From positions 51,791 to 115,790 of the forward strand of contig JAKAQR010000010.1 in the NCBI GenBank assembly GCA_021819725.1: a DNA stretch of 64,000 nucleotides, read 5' to 3'. Positions within the stretch are counted from its first letter, which is position 1; every line of letters begins with the position of its first letter. The notes beneath the pieces are model-generated. The model had not been told where the DNA came from, ran no database searches, and worked only from the letters and a program-made list of their open reading frames with translations. Origin of the DNA: Actinomycetes bacterium (GTDB taxonomy: Bacteria; Actinomycetota; Acidimicrobiia; Acidimicrobiales; Acidimicrobiaceae). Shown here one piece after another: positions 25,978 to 34,395 of this stretch. The position numbers and the translations under genes were made by a program.

Positions 25978-26898
25978 ATGAAACGGGTGAAATTCCTACA
26001 AAATCAAGGATCGCGCAGGACAAAAGGGGTTATGGTTGGGGCCCTCGCCGGCGGGTCGGTGGCCCTGATAGCCCTCGGGTTCGCCTCTGCCGACACTTTT
26101 GCCACGCATACCACGCCGACCTCTGCGCAGTTGCTAGCTGCTCCCACGGCCAGCACGACTCACGACACCACTGCCCACCATAGAAGGGCCCGTGGCCTTG
26201 TCGGACGGGTCATTGCGGTAACGTCGAGCACCTTGACGGTGCAGACCCGTGGTGGCGTCACGAGGAGTCTCCAACTGAACACCTCCACCCGGTATCTCCA
26301 GGGTGCGGCCACGGTCAGCCCTGGGTTAATCAGCGTTGGCGCGTTCGTGCGTGTCAAGACTCACCAATCCTCCGCGACGGTCGTACGGATCCTTGAGGCC
26401 AGAACAGTCGGTGTGGTCATCAACATCTCTGGCGGGTCGATCACCATCACGAATGATCATGGCCTCACCCGGACATTGGTCACCTCCAGTGCCACCACCT
26501 ATCGCGAGGCGGGTTCGGTCGTGACGCCAACCGCGTTGCGAGTGGGAGAGTTGATCACCGCGCGAGGCACCCCTGCGTCGAACGGAGCGGAGTTGGATGC
26601 CACTGCGATCGTGATAGCGCTCGGGCACTTTCGTGGCACGATCACCGGGATCAACGGCTCGGTCGTGACGTTAGGACTTGCTGGAGGGACAACGGCGACG
26701 GTGACGCTGAACGGGTCGACCACCTATCGCCAAGCAGGCGCCACAGTCTCGGAGTCAACACTCACTGATGGCCAACGCGTGGTGGCAGTTGGCACGATCA
26801 CCGGCACCAACGCCATGACCGCCGAGAAGGTGGTGATCACGCGGAAGACGCCTTCGAGCTCCGCATCCTCGCTCTCCACACCATTGGCTATCGCTTAG
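25978..26898 (+). CDS. Exported protein with three DUF5666 repeats
   Basis: 306 residues from ATG 25978, chosen because AAGGAGG (25965-25971) lies 6 bases upstream; an upstream ATG at 25957 is less well placed. A basic N terminus and hydrophobic segment (about 18-40) form a signal peptide or anchor. Three DUF5666-like beta modules follow (about 68-138, 139-212, 213-287), each of the pattern G-x-(V/I)-(T/S)...ITV/TLT... followed by T-x-Y-x-(Q/E)-(A/G)-G. A Ser-rich tail ends the protein. The function is unknown; it is the divergent neighbour and likely target of the two-component system. Confidence 0.82.
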   Translation: MKRVKFLQNQGSRRTKGVMVGALAGGSVALIALGFASADTFATHTTPTSAQLLAAPTASTTHDTTAHHRRARGLVGRVIAVTSSTLTVQTRGGVTRSLQLNTSTRYLQGAATVSPGLISVGAFVRVKTHQSSATVVRILEARTVGVVINISGGSITITNDHGLTRTLVTSSATTYREAGSVVTPTALRVGELITARGTPASNGAELDATAIVIALGHFRGTITGINGSVVTLGLAGGTTATVTLNGSTTYRQAGATVSESTLTDGQRVVAVGTITGTNAMTAEKVVITRKTPSSSASSLSTPLAIA

Positions 26899-26914
26899 GC
26901 GGTAGGTGCCGCCT
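26897..26914 (+). terminator. Hairpin at the end of the DUF5666 gene
   Basis: AGGCGG (26897-26902) and CCGCCT (26909-26914) pair around TAGGTG, starting within the stop codon. The stem is only 6 bp and no T run follows. Confidence 0.35.
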
Positions 26915-27027
26915 GAACCTAGAGCAGGCCCTTGTAACACCGAGTTTGTGCGAGCCACGCTATATTGTGGTGGGCAACAAAGGGATGGATATGCCCTCTC
27001 TTGTGTCCGATAGGCGATCCTTCTGTG

Positions 27028-27552
27028 TCAGTGTGCTGGTCGCTCGCGAGGTGATCGGTGGTCGTGCAGGACTCGCTGTTCATGGTCCAGCAGAAAGCGT
27101 TTGTGCTCCAGCCCGCTGGCATAACCGGTGAGCGATCCGTTGGCTCCGATCACGCGATGGCACGGCACCACGATCGGTAAGGGATTTGCACCGATGGCGA
27201 GCCCAACCGCCCGAACCGCACGCGGACGACCGATCATGGCCGCGATGGATCCATAGTTCGTCGTTGTCCCAAATGGGATCGTGCCTAAGGCGTCCCAAAC
27301 TTGGTGTTGGAAGCTCGTGCCTTGAGCCAGGAGGTCGAGGTCAAAGTCCATCGAGGTCCCCGCGAAGTAGGCACCGAGCTGCTCAACAGCCTGTGAAAGT
27401 GGTCGCGAAGGGCTTGTCGAGAGGGCGTCTAGGGAGGTTGGTTCGATGAGATGGATGGCGTGAAGGTGCTTCTCATCACCAACGAGGGTGATTGGTCCGA
27501 GCGGTGACTCGATGGTCATTCGATGGAACCTGGCAGTTGGTGAGATTGACAT
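27028..27552 (-). CDS. ogt: Methylated-DNA--protein-cysteine methyltransferase
   Basis: 174 residues: small N-terminal domain and C-terminal DNA-binding/active-site domain with the diagnostic VVPCHRVIGANG (Cys131 is the alkyl acceptor) preceded by the helix-turn-helix segment RAVGLAIGANP. It transfers alkyl groups from O6-alkylguanine irreversibly to its cysteine. An excellent RBS (AAGGAGG, 8 bases upstream) sets the start at ATG 27552. It is a single gene, with no Ada-type regulatory domain. Confidence 0.95.
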   Translation of the reverse strand: MSISPTARFHRMTIESPLGPITLVGDEKHLHAIHLIEPTSLDALSTSPSRPLSQAVEQLGAYFAGTSMDFDLDLLAQGTSFQHQVWDALGTIPFGTTTNYGSIAAMIGRPRAVRAVGLAIGANPLPIVVPCHRVIGANGSLTGYASGLEHKRFLLDHEQRVLHDHRSPRERPAH

Positions 27553-28067
27553 GACGATTTCCTCCTTGGATCTTGGCAGGCAACGGCAATGGTTGTCGTG
27601 ACTGGTGCACCAGTTCGAGATCTTAGCAATCGATGGGTCGTTGCATTCCGCAGGTTCCGATCGTACCGATCAAGAATCGGCCCGACTATCCGGTGCTAGC
27701 GACCCCGGTCAGCATTGCTTTCTAGGACAGTCGGTTCTTGGTGGAACGAAAGAGTGACGCAGCAATGTGCGATGACCCATCGGCTCTGGACCGTTACAAA
27801 AATCCTCTCTTCACCCATAATGAGAGTATCGCAGTAGTGAAAATATGGCAGCAGTGCCGGAGTAGCGCATGGCTTGAGACATCTGCGGGGAACCAGTCGA
27901 AGGGAATGGCCTGACCTTGCATGCTTCGCAAGAGGCCACGAGTCTGTCCTTCTCCAGCGCTGCGTGGCACGAGGGCACGCCCCAGGAGCACTGAAGGCAG
28001 CGGTGGTTATCGTGAGCGCATCGGTATCGGGGCGATCCATATGCGAAGAATTAACCGGATGGCTGTG
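27553..28067. other. Intergenic stretch of about 515 bases
   Basis: It separates the divergent ogt and phosphatase genes. A 130-codon minus-strand frame (27696-28088) overlaps the phosphatase start and has no RBS or protein-like character. Apart from the -10 element at its right end, nothing definable was seen. Confidence 0.4.
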
Positions 28068-28073
28068 TAGGGT
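28068..28073 (+). promoter_or_regulatory. -10 element of a leaderless phosphatase transcript
   Basis: TAGGGT ends 7 bases before GTG 28081, and no ribosome binding site precedes that codon, as expected for a leaderless mRNA. Confidence 0.4.
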
Positions 28074-28080
28074 TTCACTG

Positions 28081-28896
28081 GTGTTCACCCAGCCCCGGCA
28101 TGCTGTGGTGGTGGAAGAGAGTCACCCAGACGAGACCGTACCAGGTGACGCTCCCTCGATCGCGAGAGTTCGGTGGTTGCCACTTGAGGGAGCGTGGAAT
28201 GTTCGCGATCTCGGTGGGTACCCCTCAAAATTCGGGAGCGTGCTAAGAAGCGGCGTGCTGCTACGCGGGGACTCTCCGCACCGTTTAACCGCTGACGATC
28301 TGGCGATACTTGCTCCACTGAATATTCACAGCATCGTTGACCTTCGCCGACCGGAGGAGGTTGCACACTTTGGATCTGGTCCGTTGGCTGATTTAGTGCA
28401 GGTGATCCTGCACGTACCGTTGCGACAAGCCTCGCGGCCAGTAGACCCCCTTGACACCGATAACCTGGTCGCGCTCTATCGCCACTATGTAAGCTATGAC
28501 ACCGAGGAGTTGGTTGAGGTCATCTCCTTCGTCGCTGATCCACGGCACCACCCCGTCTTCATTCATTGCCATGCAGGCAAGGATCGTACCGGCGTGGTCA
28601 TCGCCCTCATACTCTCGTTACTCGGGGTTCCAGATGCCTGGATCGCCAGCGACTACGCGTTGACGCAGGAGGCATTCACTCACTTTCTTTATCACGTGGG
28701 AGCGGTCGTGCGCGAGGTGGAGGTGACGGCCGAGCGCCGCAGCCAAGTCGATACCATGCTGTCGCTCTTGGCCGGAATCCGGGAGTATTACGGTTCGGTC
28801 GAAGAACTGTTACGCGCGCATGGACTGACCGCCTCGGAGGTCATGAGTTTGCGTAGTGGACTACTCGAGCCGGCCTATCAACCGAAATTCTGTTGA
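28081..28896 (+). CDS. Tyrosine/dual-specificity-type protein phosphatase
   Basis: 271 residues from GTG 28081 (further in-frame GTGs at 28105-28111 are possible starts; the open frame reaches back to 27874 without plausible protein). The family hallmark WNVRDLGGYPS lies near 45, LRGDSPHRLTADD follows, and the P loop HCHAGKDRTG has Cys163 and Arg169. This is the Y_phosphatase3 group typified by mycobacterial PtpB, which acts on phosphotyrosine, phosphoserine/threonine or phosphoinositides. No signal peptide is visible. It converges with the GT87-like gene, overlapping it by 19 bases at the 3' ends. Confidence 0.85.
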   Translation: MFTQPRHAVVVEESHPDETVPGDAPSIARVRWLPLEGAWNVRDLGGYPSKFGSVLRSGVLLRGDSPHRLTADDLAILAPLNIHSIVDLRRPEEVAHFGSGPLADLVQVILHVPLRQASRPVDPLDTDNLVALYRHYVSYDTEELVEVISFVADPRHHPVFIHCHAGKDRTGVVIALILSLLGVPDAWIASDYALTQEAFTHFLYHVGAVVREVEVTAERRSQVDTMLSLLAGIREYYGSVEELLRAHGLTASEVMSLRSGLLEPAYQPKFC

Positions 28897-30218
28897 GTTC
28901 CGGGGCTGGTGAGGTCCGCGTCGAGCGTCTCGACCTGCGAGCTGCGGGCTCCGAGACGGAGGTCGAACTTGTGGAAGATGATCGCCCACACCACCATATT
29001 GGCGGGGTAGAGGAGATAGCCAAAACGGGTCGCTGGTGCGAGCATGATGGCGATAAAAAAGACGAGTGCGACGTAGGCGGTCATTGCCGCGGGTGATCCT
29101 GGACGAAGACGTCGATACAGTAAGAGTGCCAGTTCGCCGCCGACCAGCACAAGGGCGAGAATGACGAGAGCGTGGAGCTGGCTCCCGAAGATACCGACCA
29201 ATTTCTGGCCGATGAGCGGCGACTCCGCTGGTGATTTGATCTTGGTCAACCCAAGCGGGAAGAGAATCTCGTTGACGAAAAAGGCCCTTGGGTTGATGAG
29301 GCTCGCGATGGCGATGATGGGTGCCAGGATCGCGACCAGTGCGCCGCCGTAACGAAATCGCACGTGTCGATTGGTGTTGGGCGGTTGGACGAAGATCAAA
29401 GCAAAAGCGAGCGGCCATGCCGTGAGTTTGATCGCGGCTGCGACCGCGCTGGCAATGCCTGCGAGTACTGGTTGTCGGCGGTAGCTCAGAACAAGGGCGA
29501 GGAGCAAGAGAGCGACGATCGGTAGATCGTCACCGCCGGTGACAAGTGGCAGTGCACCCGTGGGGAGGATAAGAACGAACTGGAAGAGGCGAACGCGATC
29601 GTCGGCTGAGAGGCGGCTCAGCGCGAGTGCGACGACGGTAATCACCAAGGTAAAGAGTGTGAGACTCACTCTGGCATCGCGCAAGGCTTTGGGAATCGTG
29701 AGTCCATTGGGAACACCAAAGATAATCATCCCAGGCAAATACGGTACAAAAGCGGTAGCGTCGGTCTTTTTGGAGAGGTTTTGTGCGCCGGTGCCAACCG
29801 TGTTTGGCGCGTTTAGGTAACAGTTCTGGTTGTGGACAACGCGGTCGCCGCAGCGTTCGATGACCGCCACCTCGTCCTGTGCGTGAATCCCTGGAACGTT
29901 GTTGACGCGTTGAGCGATCGAGATACTCAACGGCACCACGAGACAGAAAAGAAATAGTGAGACGACGAGGCCGCGACGAGTGAACCGACTTTCTTGGGCT
30001 CTCTTGTGGCGGGATAACAGAAGCGCGATGAGCCCGACGAGGGCATAGGGAATGACGGCTAACGCCGCCCACTGTCGATAATCAGCATGCGTAGAGATGA
30101 GGAGTTGACCGATGGCAAAAATAGCAGAGGCCAGATAGAGCAACGAGTCCTGTTCGAGGGGGGTGAGTTGGGCGAAGATGCGCCAGAGTTTTTTGCCCGT
30201 TTGAGGCGAGGATAGCAC
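28878..30218 (-). CDS. Polytopic membrane protein, GT87-like (DUF2029) glycosyltransferase
   Basis: 446 residues with 10-12 membrane segments. An extracytoplasmic loop after the third segment (about 95-165) carries several aspartates and PYLPGMIIFG; later GGDDLPIVALLLLAL and AIKLTAWPLAFALIF resemble the GT87/DUF2029 mannosyltransferase pattern of actinobacteria, which use polyprenyl-phospho-mannose as donor. The catalytic Asp is not certain. The gene stands alone and its 3' end overlaps that of the phosphatase. Assignment to the GT-C fold is moderately confident; the acceptor is unknown. Confidence 0.65.
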   Translation of the reverse strand: MLSSPQTGKKLWRIFAQLTPLEQDSLLYLASAIFAIGQLLISTHADYRQWAALAVIPYALVGLIALLLSRHKRAQESRFTRRGLVVSLFLFCLVVPLSISIAQRVNNVPGIHAQDEVAVIERCGDRVVHNQNCYLNAPNTVGTGAQNLSKKTDATAFVPYLPGMIIFGVPNGLTIPKALRDARVSLTLFTLVITVVALALSRLSADDRVRLFQFVLILPTGALPLVTGGDDLPIVALLLLALVLSYRRQPVLAGIASAVAAAIKLTAWPLAFALIFVQPPNTNRHVRFRYGGALVAILAPIIAIASLINPRAFFVNEILFPLGLTKIKSPAESPLIGQKLVGIFGSQLHALVILALVLVGGELALLLYRRLRPGSPAAMTAYVALVFFIAIMLAPATRFGYLLYPANMVVWAIIFHKFDLRLGARSSQVETLDADLTSPGTQQNFG

Positions 30219-30310
30219 GCCGGTATTCTAGTGCGCCAGGGGACGCTATAGGTGCAAAGGCGATAACGTCGCTGTGTCAGGAGATCGATGATGGCGCAAG
30301 CTAATGGCGC

Positions 30311-30375
30311 AGGTTGATAACGCAGGTTGATAACGCAGGTTGATAACGCAGGTTGATAACGCAGGTTGATAACTT
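30311..30375 (+). repeat. Five-copy 13-bp tandem repeat
   Basis: The unit AGGTTGATAACGC starts at 30311, 30324, 30337, 30350 and 30363 (the last copy ends in TT instead of GC). It lies in the 330-base gap between the divergent GT87-like and GNAT genes; otherwise that gap shows only the GNAT -10 element and a G9 run near 30400. The unit length is not a multiple of three and no gene crosses it. Confidence 0.9.
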
Positions 30376-30531
30376 GGTGTCGCTGCTGTCGTTCTTCTGG
30401 GGGGGGGTTGACTCTGTCGCACAACGAAGGGGGAAGGTCCTGCCTCCGGCGCCCTCGCCGTGCCGTGGATGGAGCTCGATGATCGGCGCGTCAGGCCATC
30501 CACGCTCTCTGGAGCCGGCACGATGTGCGGT

Positions 30532-30537
30532 TAGCAT
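30532..30537 (+). promoter_or_regulatory. -10 element of a leaderless GNAT transcript
   Basis: TAGCAT ends 8 bases before ATG 30546; no ribosome binding site is present. Confidence 0.35.
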
Positions 30538-30545
30538 GATCGTTC

Positions 30546-31049
30546 ATGACACGGCTGATCCTTCCTCGTAGCCAAGAGCACCTACCGCAGTGCGTCGAGG
30601 CGTTGGCGGTGGTGCACGCGGCCGTTGGTTATCCAGTGATCTGGCCAACCGACCCCTCGGAGTGGCTGACGGGAGAGGGTTTTCTCGGAGCTTGGGTGGC
30701 CACTGACGCAACAGTGGTGCAAGGCCACATTGGACTCAAGCACTCGTTGCTCGATGACGGGCGCCAAGTCGGTGAGATCTTTCGTCTCTTTGTCGTTCCA
30801 GATGCGCAAGGGACGGGCATTGGGCGCTTGTTGTTGGCTCTGGGGGTTGCACGGTCACATGCGCATGGACTGCTCCCAATGCTACGGGTGCTGCTGCCAG
30901 AGGCCCGAGATGTGGCCTCTTGGTATGAGCGTCTTGGTTGGCGACTCCACTCCACCCGGCTTGCGACGCACGGTCCGCTTGCGAGTCGAGGCTACTCGAT
31001 CGCAACCTATCTGCTCGGAGACTCTGGGTCAACGGGTGGCGGTATGTGA
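30546..31049 (+). CDS. GNAT family N-acetyltransferase
   Basis: 167 residues, a single GNAT domain. The acetyl-CoA loop is RLFVVPDAQGTGIGRLLL (about 80-97) and the later strand-helix ASWYERLGWRLHST completes the fold. It resembles the RimI-like or aminoglycoside-type small acetyltransferases, but the substrate is not evident. The start is probably leaderless. It is followed after about 90 bases by the YbjQ-like pair, with its own RBS, so operon membership is unclear. Confidence 0.85.
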   Translation: MTRLILPRSQEHLPQCVEALAVVHAAVGYPVIWPTDPSEWLTGEGFLGAWVATDATVVQGHIGLKHSLLDDGRQVGEIFRLFVVPDAQGTGIGRLLLALGVARSHAHGLLPMLRVLLPEARDVASWYERLGWRLHSTRLATHGPLASRGYSIATYLLGDSGSTGGGM

Positions 31050-31138
31050 CGGTGAACCTGACCGTTTGCTGAAACATCGTTGGTTCTACCCCTCGTTGTG
31101 TGATAAGGTAACCCTAGAGTAGGGGAGGTCCGAACAAC

Positions 31139-32047
31139 GTGGCAGATTGGGATGGCAAGGGTTTACCGCCAGCCGCGCAGCGCCGTGTAGAGTCGGCGGC
31201 TGCCTCATCACTTCGATCCTCGCTCCTGTCGATAACGTCAAACACCGGAATCGAATCCGTTGGTTACCGCCCGGTGAGTGAGGTGATGGGCAGCGTGGTT
31301 TTGAGCACCTACGGAGCGGTCATGCCATCATGTGGGGTCTATAACCAAGGATATGGAGCACCGTTCGGGATGAACTCCGGCATGTCGGGTGTCCGCATGG
31401 GTGGGGGTCAACAGTTCTACGGGGGCTATGAGCCCTATGTCGATGTGATAAACCGTGGATGGACGGTCGCGATGAACCGGATGCTCACCGAATCCAGCGC
31501 CGTGCACGCGCACGGTGTTGTCGGGGTGCAGCTGACTCAGCGGCGCTTTGAGGGTGGTGCGATCGAATTTATGGCGATGGGTACTGCGGTCCGGTCGACG
31601 GTGGTCAAAGATCATCATGGTCGCGACATCTTTACGACCCATCTCGATGGCCAGGACGTCTCCAAGCTGCTCCATCATGGTTGGATGCCGGTCCGGCTGA
31701 TCGTTGAGGTGACGGTAGCGGTGCGTCACGACGATTACAACACCTTGAGCCAAGGTTCGATGTTCGCGCCCAATGCGGAGTTGACCGGTTTTAGCGACTT
31801 GGCGAATTCGGCTCGCTCCTCTGCACGACAAAGTCTTCGGCGCCACCTCAAGCCAAATGCTGAGGTTGGTGTGATCATCGACTCTCTCGACTCGAATATT
31901 TTCCGTAACGAACTCGGTCAGGGGCACTCGGACCATCTTGCCGAAGTGCGGGTGGTGGGAACCACGATTGCACAATCCGGGAGATCAGAGACTCGCATGG
32001 AGCCACTTCCTATTATCTATCTGAAGTCAAGAAAGACAGGAGCATAA
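31139..32047 (+). CDS. YbjQ/DUF74-like heavy-metal-binding-type protein, two divergent modules
   Basis: 302 residues from GTG 31139 with RBS AGGGGAGG 10 bases upstream. Module 1 (about 25-160) has the YbjQ-like pattern ending AHGVVGVQLTQRRFEGGAIEFMAMGTAV; it carries a Gly/Tyr/Met-rich insertion (about 62-100) with one Cys. Module 2 (about 165-295) is more diverged, but NAEVGVIIDSLDSN and HLAEVRVVGTTIA keep the final strands. YbjQ-fold pentamers have been proposed to bind metal, without firm proof. It stands 4 bases before a related gene, so the two products may assemble together. Confidence 0.7.
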   Translation: MADWDGKGLPPAAQRRVESAAASSLRSSLLSITSNTGIESVGYRPVSEVMGSVVLSTYGAVMPSCGVYNQGYGAPFGMNSGMSGVRMGGGQQFYGGYEPYVDVINRGWTVAMNRMLTESSAVHAHGVVGVQLTQRRFEGGAIEFMAMGTAVRSTVVKDHHGRDIFTTHLDGQDVSKLLHHGWMPVRLIVEVTVAVRHDDYNTLSQGSMFAPNAELTGFSDLANSARSSARQSLRRHLKPNAEVGVIIDSLDSNIFRNELGQGHSDHLAEVRVVGTTIAQSGRSETRMEPLPIIYLKSRKTGA

Positions 32048-32051
32048 CGAC

Positions 32052-32879
32052 ATGGCTGAAGAGACCCTCGATCCACAGCAGCTAGGCGTACCAGAAGACG
32101 CAATTCGACGTTTACAGGAGATGAGGCCGGGACAGGCTACTTCCCTGTTTACCTCCGATCTGTCCGTCAACGAGTTCTTACTCGTGCGTGAAGCTGGGTT
32201 TCGACCATTGGGCCTGGTCTTTGGTTCATCCATTTACCATGTGGGTATCCAGGTGGGTCGTTGGAGTAGCAACCAAGAGCTCGACAAGCTGACCTCGGCG
32301 ATGTACCATGCTCGTGAGCTCGCTATGGAGCGCATGCAGTCCGAGGCCGAGGTTCTGGGTGCCGATGGCATCGTCGGAGTACGATTGGACGTCGAGTTCA
32401 AAGAGTTCGGCAACGACATCGCTGAATTTATCGCAGTTGGTACCGCGGTGAAGGCCGATGACACCTCCATCAATTGGCAGAGTAACGGCCGTCCCTTCAC
32501 CTCTGACCTGAGCGGGCAGGATTTCTGGACGCTGCTCCAGTCTGGATATGCTCCGCTTGGCATGGTCATGGGTACCTGTGTCTATCACATCGCGCATCAA
32601 GGGATGCTGAAGTCGATGGGCAATTTTGGTCAGAACACGGAGATTCCGGTCTATACCGAAGCGCTCTACGACGCCCGTGAGCTCGCGATGAGCCGTATGC
32701 AGGCGGAGGCGGAGGCGGTGCACGCTGAGGGTATTGTCGGGGTTAAATTGCTCTCACTTCCCCATCAGTGGGGCGGGCATACGACCGAGTTCTTCTCGAT
32801 CGGGACCGCCGTTCGCCCACTGAGGGAGGATCATATCATTGCGAAGCCCCAAATGGTGTTGCCGCTCACTGACTTTTAG
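32052..32879 (+). CDS. YbjQ/DUF74-like protein with clear internal duplication
   Basis: 275 residues. Two modules align directly: GFRPLGLVFGSSIYHVG... with MYHARELAMERMQSEAEVLGADGIVGVRLD and EFIAVGTAVK (about 50-138), and GYAPLGMVMGTCVYHIA... with LYDARELAMSRMQAEAEAVHAEGIVGVKL and EFFSIGTAVR (about 160-258). Each is a full YbjQ-like unit: hydrophobic strand, long helix rich in Glu/Met/Arg, then two strands. No signal peptide is present. It starts 4 bases after the upstream relative. The function is unknown; a hetero-oligomer with that product is the natural inference. Confidence 0.75.
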   Translation: MAEETLDPQQLGVPEDAIRRLQEMRPGQATSLFTSDLSVNEFLLVREAGFRPLGLVFGSSIYHVGIQVGRWSSNQELDKLTSAMYHARELAMERMQSEAEVLGADGIVGVRLDVEFKEFGNDIAEFIAVGTAVKADDTSINWQSNGRPFTSDLSGQDFWTLLQSGYAPLGMVMGTCVYHIAHQGMLKSMGNFGQNTEIPVYTEALYDARELAMSRMQAEAEAVHAEGIVGVKLLSLPHQWGGHTTEFFSIGTAVRPLREDHIIAKPQMVLPLTDF

Positions 32880-33244
32880 TCGTGCGGGGCCGACCACCAG
32901 TGCTGTCCACGCTGCACTGGACGAGAGCCTTGATCTATGCTGGTTCCGATGCGCCCCTGGGTGTGTCATGTCGAGACCTTCGACCAACGCCGCCAGGGCC
33001 GTCCTCACCACAGCGAGCCTCGACGAGATGGTACGGTCTCGAGTCCAACACGATGACGAGCGAGCCTGGCAATGATGGCGAGCGAGATGGTGCGGCACAG
33101 TGTTGGTAGAGTGGTTGCACTGGACCTCGACGGGTTCTGCTCCTTGTCGTGAGCGTTTCTGTCTCGGCAAGCAGGGCATCAAAGAGCAAATTGCAGCGAC
33201 CATGAGCACACAGTCAACCATGAGCACACAGTAAGGAATAGATG
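32880..33244. other. Intergenic stretch with an 18-bp tandem duplication
   Basis: No gene is supported in these 365 bases. ACCATGAGCACACAGT occurs at 33199-33214 and again at 33217-33232, directly before the RBS of the hydrolase gene, so a second copy of an ATG-containing leader segment was created. Confidence 0.55.
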
Positions 33245-34180
33245 ATGGCGCTAGATCCAATACTCGGACAGCTACTGCAGAGTCTGCGTGACGGTGGCTC
33301 GAAACCAACCTATGAGATGGATCTCGGCGAGGCTCGTGCACTCGGAGAGGCGATGGCTCCGTTAGCCTTCACGACCGCCGACGAGATGAAGAGCGTTCGC
33401 GATATCACGGTTGGCCAGCTGCCGATCCGCGTCTATGTCCCCCCTGAGGCTGGGGAGGTGCTGACGTTGTTCTTCCATGGAGGGGGGTTCGTCCTTGGAA
33501 GTATTGCCTCCTACGATCGACTCGTGCGACGATTCGCGACATTGACCAAAAGCGTCGTCGCCTCAGTCGGTTATCGCCTTGCCCCGGAACACCCGTTCCC
33601 GGCCGCAGCTGAGGACGCGTTGAGCGCGTTGGCGTGGGCGCAAGAGGCGCTGAGTGACGGCTTCGGTCTGGATCTTCGCCGTCTGGCTGTCGCCGGTGAT
33701 TCGGCCGGGGGTAATCTGGCGGCAGTTGTTGCGCTTGAGGCGCGGAACCGTGCGATCGACCTTGTGGGGCAGTTACTTGCCTATCCCGCCACCGATAGCA
33801 ATGTGGATACGCCGTCGATGCATCGGTTTGCGACGGGCTACTTTCTGGAGCGACAGGAGGTCATCTGGTTCGGCGAGCAGTACTATCAGGATGAACATGC
33901 GCTCGAAGACTGGCGCGCTCGACCGGTCCTTGAGGACGCTACTGGTGTTGGACCCGCCATCATTGCACTCGCAGGATACGATCCACTTCGGGACTTTGGG
34001 GTCCAGTACGGCGAGCATCTTCGTGCGGGAGGTGTTCGGGTCAGCGTGCGTGACTACGAGACGCTCGTCCATGGTTTTCTCTCGCTTGGCGATATCGTCC
34101 CAGCCGTCCGTGAGGCTACCACCGATCTCTTCCAGAGGTTTGCACAGCTCCTGTCGACGGGAGAGCTACCCAACGGATAA
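33245..34180 (+). CDS. Alpha/beta hydrolase of the hormone-sensitive lipase (family IV esterase) type
   Basis: 311 residues from the second of two tandem ATGs (33245), better spaced from AAGGAA than 33242. The oxyanion motif HGGGFVLGS (about 78-86), nucleophile elbow GDSAGGNLA (about 150-158), the later Asp in GYDPLRDFG and His in LVHGFLSLG complete an HSL-type esterase. It hydrolyses short-chain acyl esters; the natural substrate is unknown. No signal peptide. It stands as a single gene ahead of the NarL-type system. Confidence 0.9.
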   Translation: MALDPILGQLLQSLRDGGSKPTYEMDLGEARALGEAMAPLAFTTADEMKSVRDITVGQLPIRVYVPPEAGEVLTLFFHGGGFVLGSIASYDRLVRRFATLTKSVVASVGYRLAPEHPFPAAAEDALSALAWAQEALSDGFGLDLRRLAVAGDSAGGNLAAVVALEARNRAIDLVGQLLAYPATDSNVDTPSMHRFATGYFLERQEVIWFGEQYYQDEHALEDWRARPVLEDATGVGPAIIALAGYDPLRDFGVQYGEHLRAGGVRVSVRDYETLVHGFLSLGDIVPAVREATTDLFQRFAQLLSTGELPNG

Positions 34181-34395
34181 TCACTGGTTGTAGGGAGGAT
34201 GTGATGAAGAGCCCTTGCTATTGATGGGCTGTATTGACGAACTCTGTTCATCAAGGGCGCATCGTTGAGCGTTGGGTCGTACGTCCCGTTGGATCGGTGT
34301 GCTCAACTTGGTGTGCGACCCAGGATGATGTCTCCGTTGCGTTCGTGTCGATGACTGTGGTTAATCTGTCGAAAACAACTAGCATCAAGTCAGGT

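Noticed and set aside
27696..28088. 130-codon minus-strand frame upstream of the phosphatase
   Set aside because: No RBS; overlaps the phosphatase start and is compositionally unlike a protein.
30311..30375. Possible CRISPR array
   Set aside because: The copies are directly adjacent with no spacers, only 13 bp long, and no cas genes are nearby.
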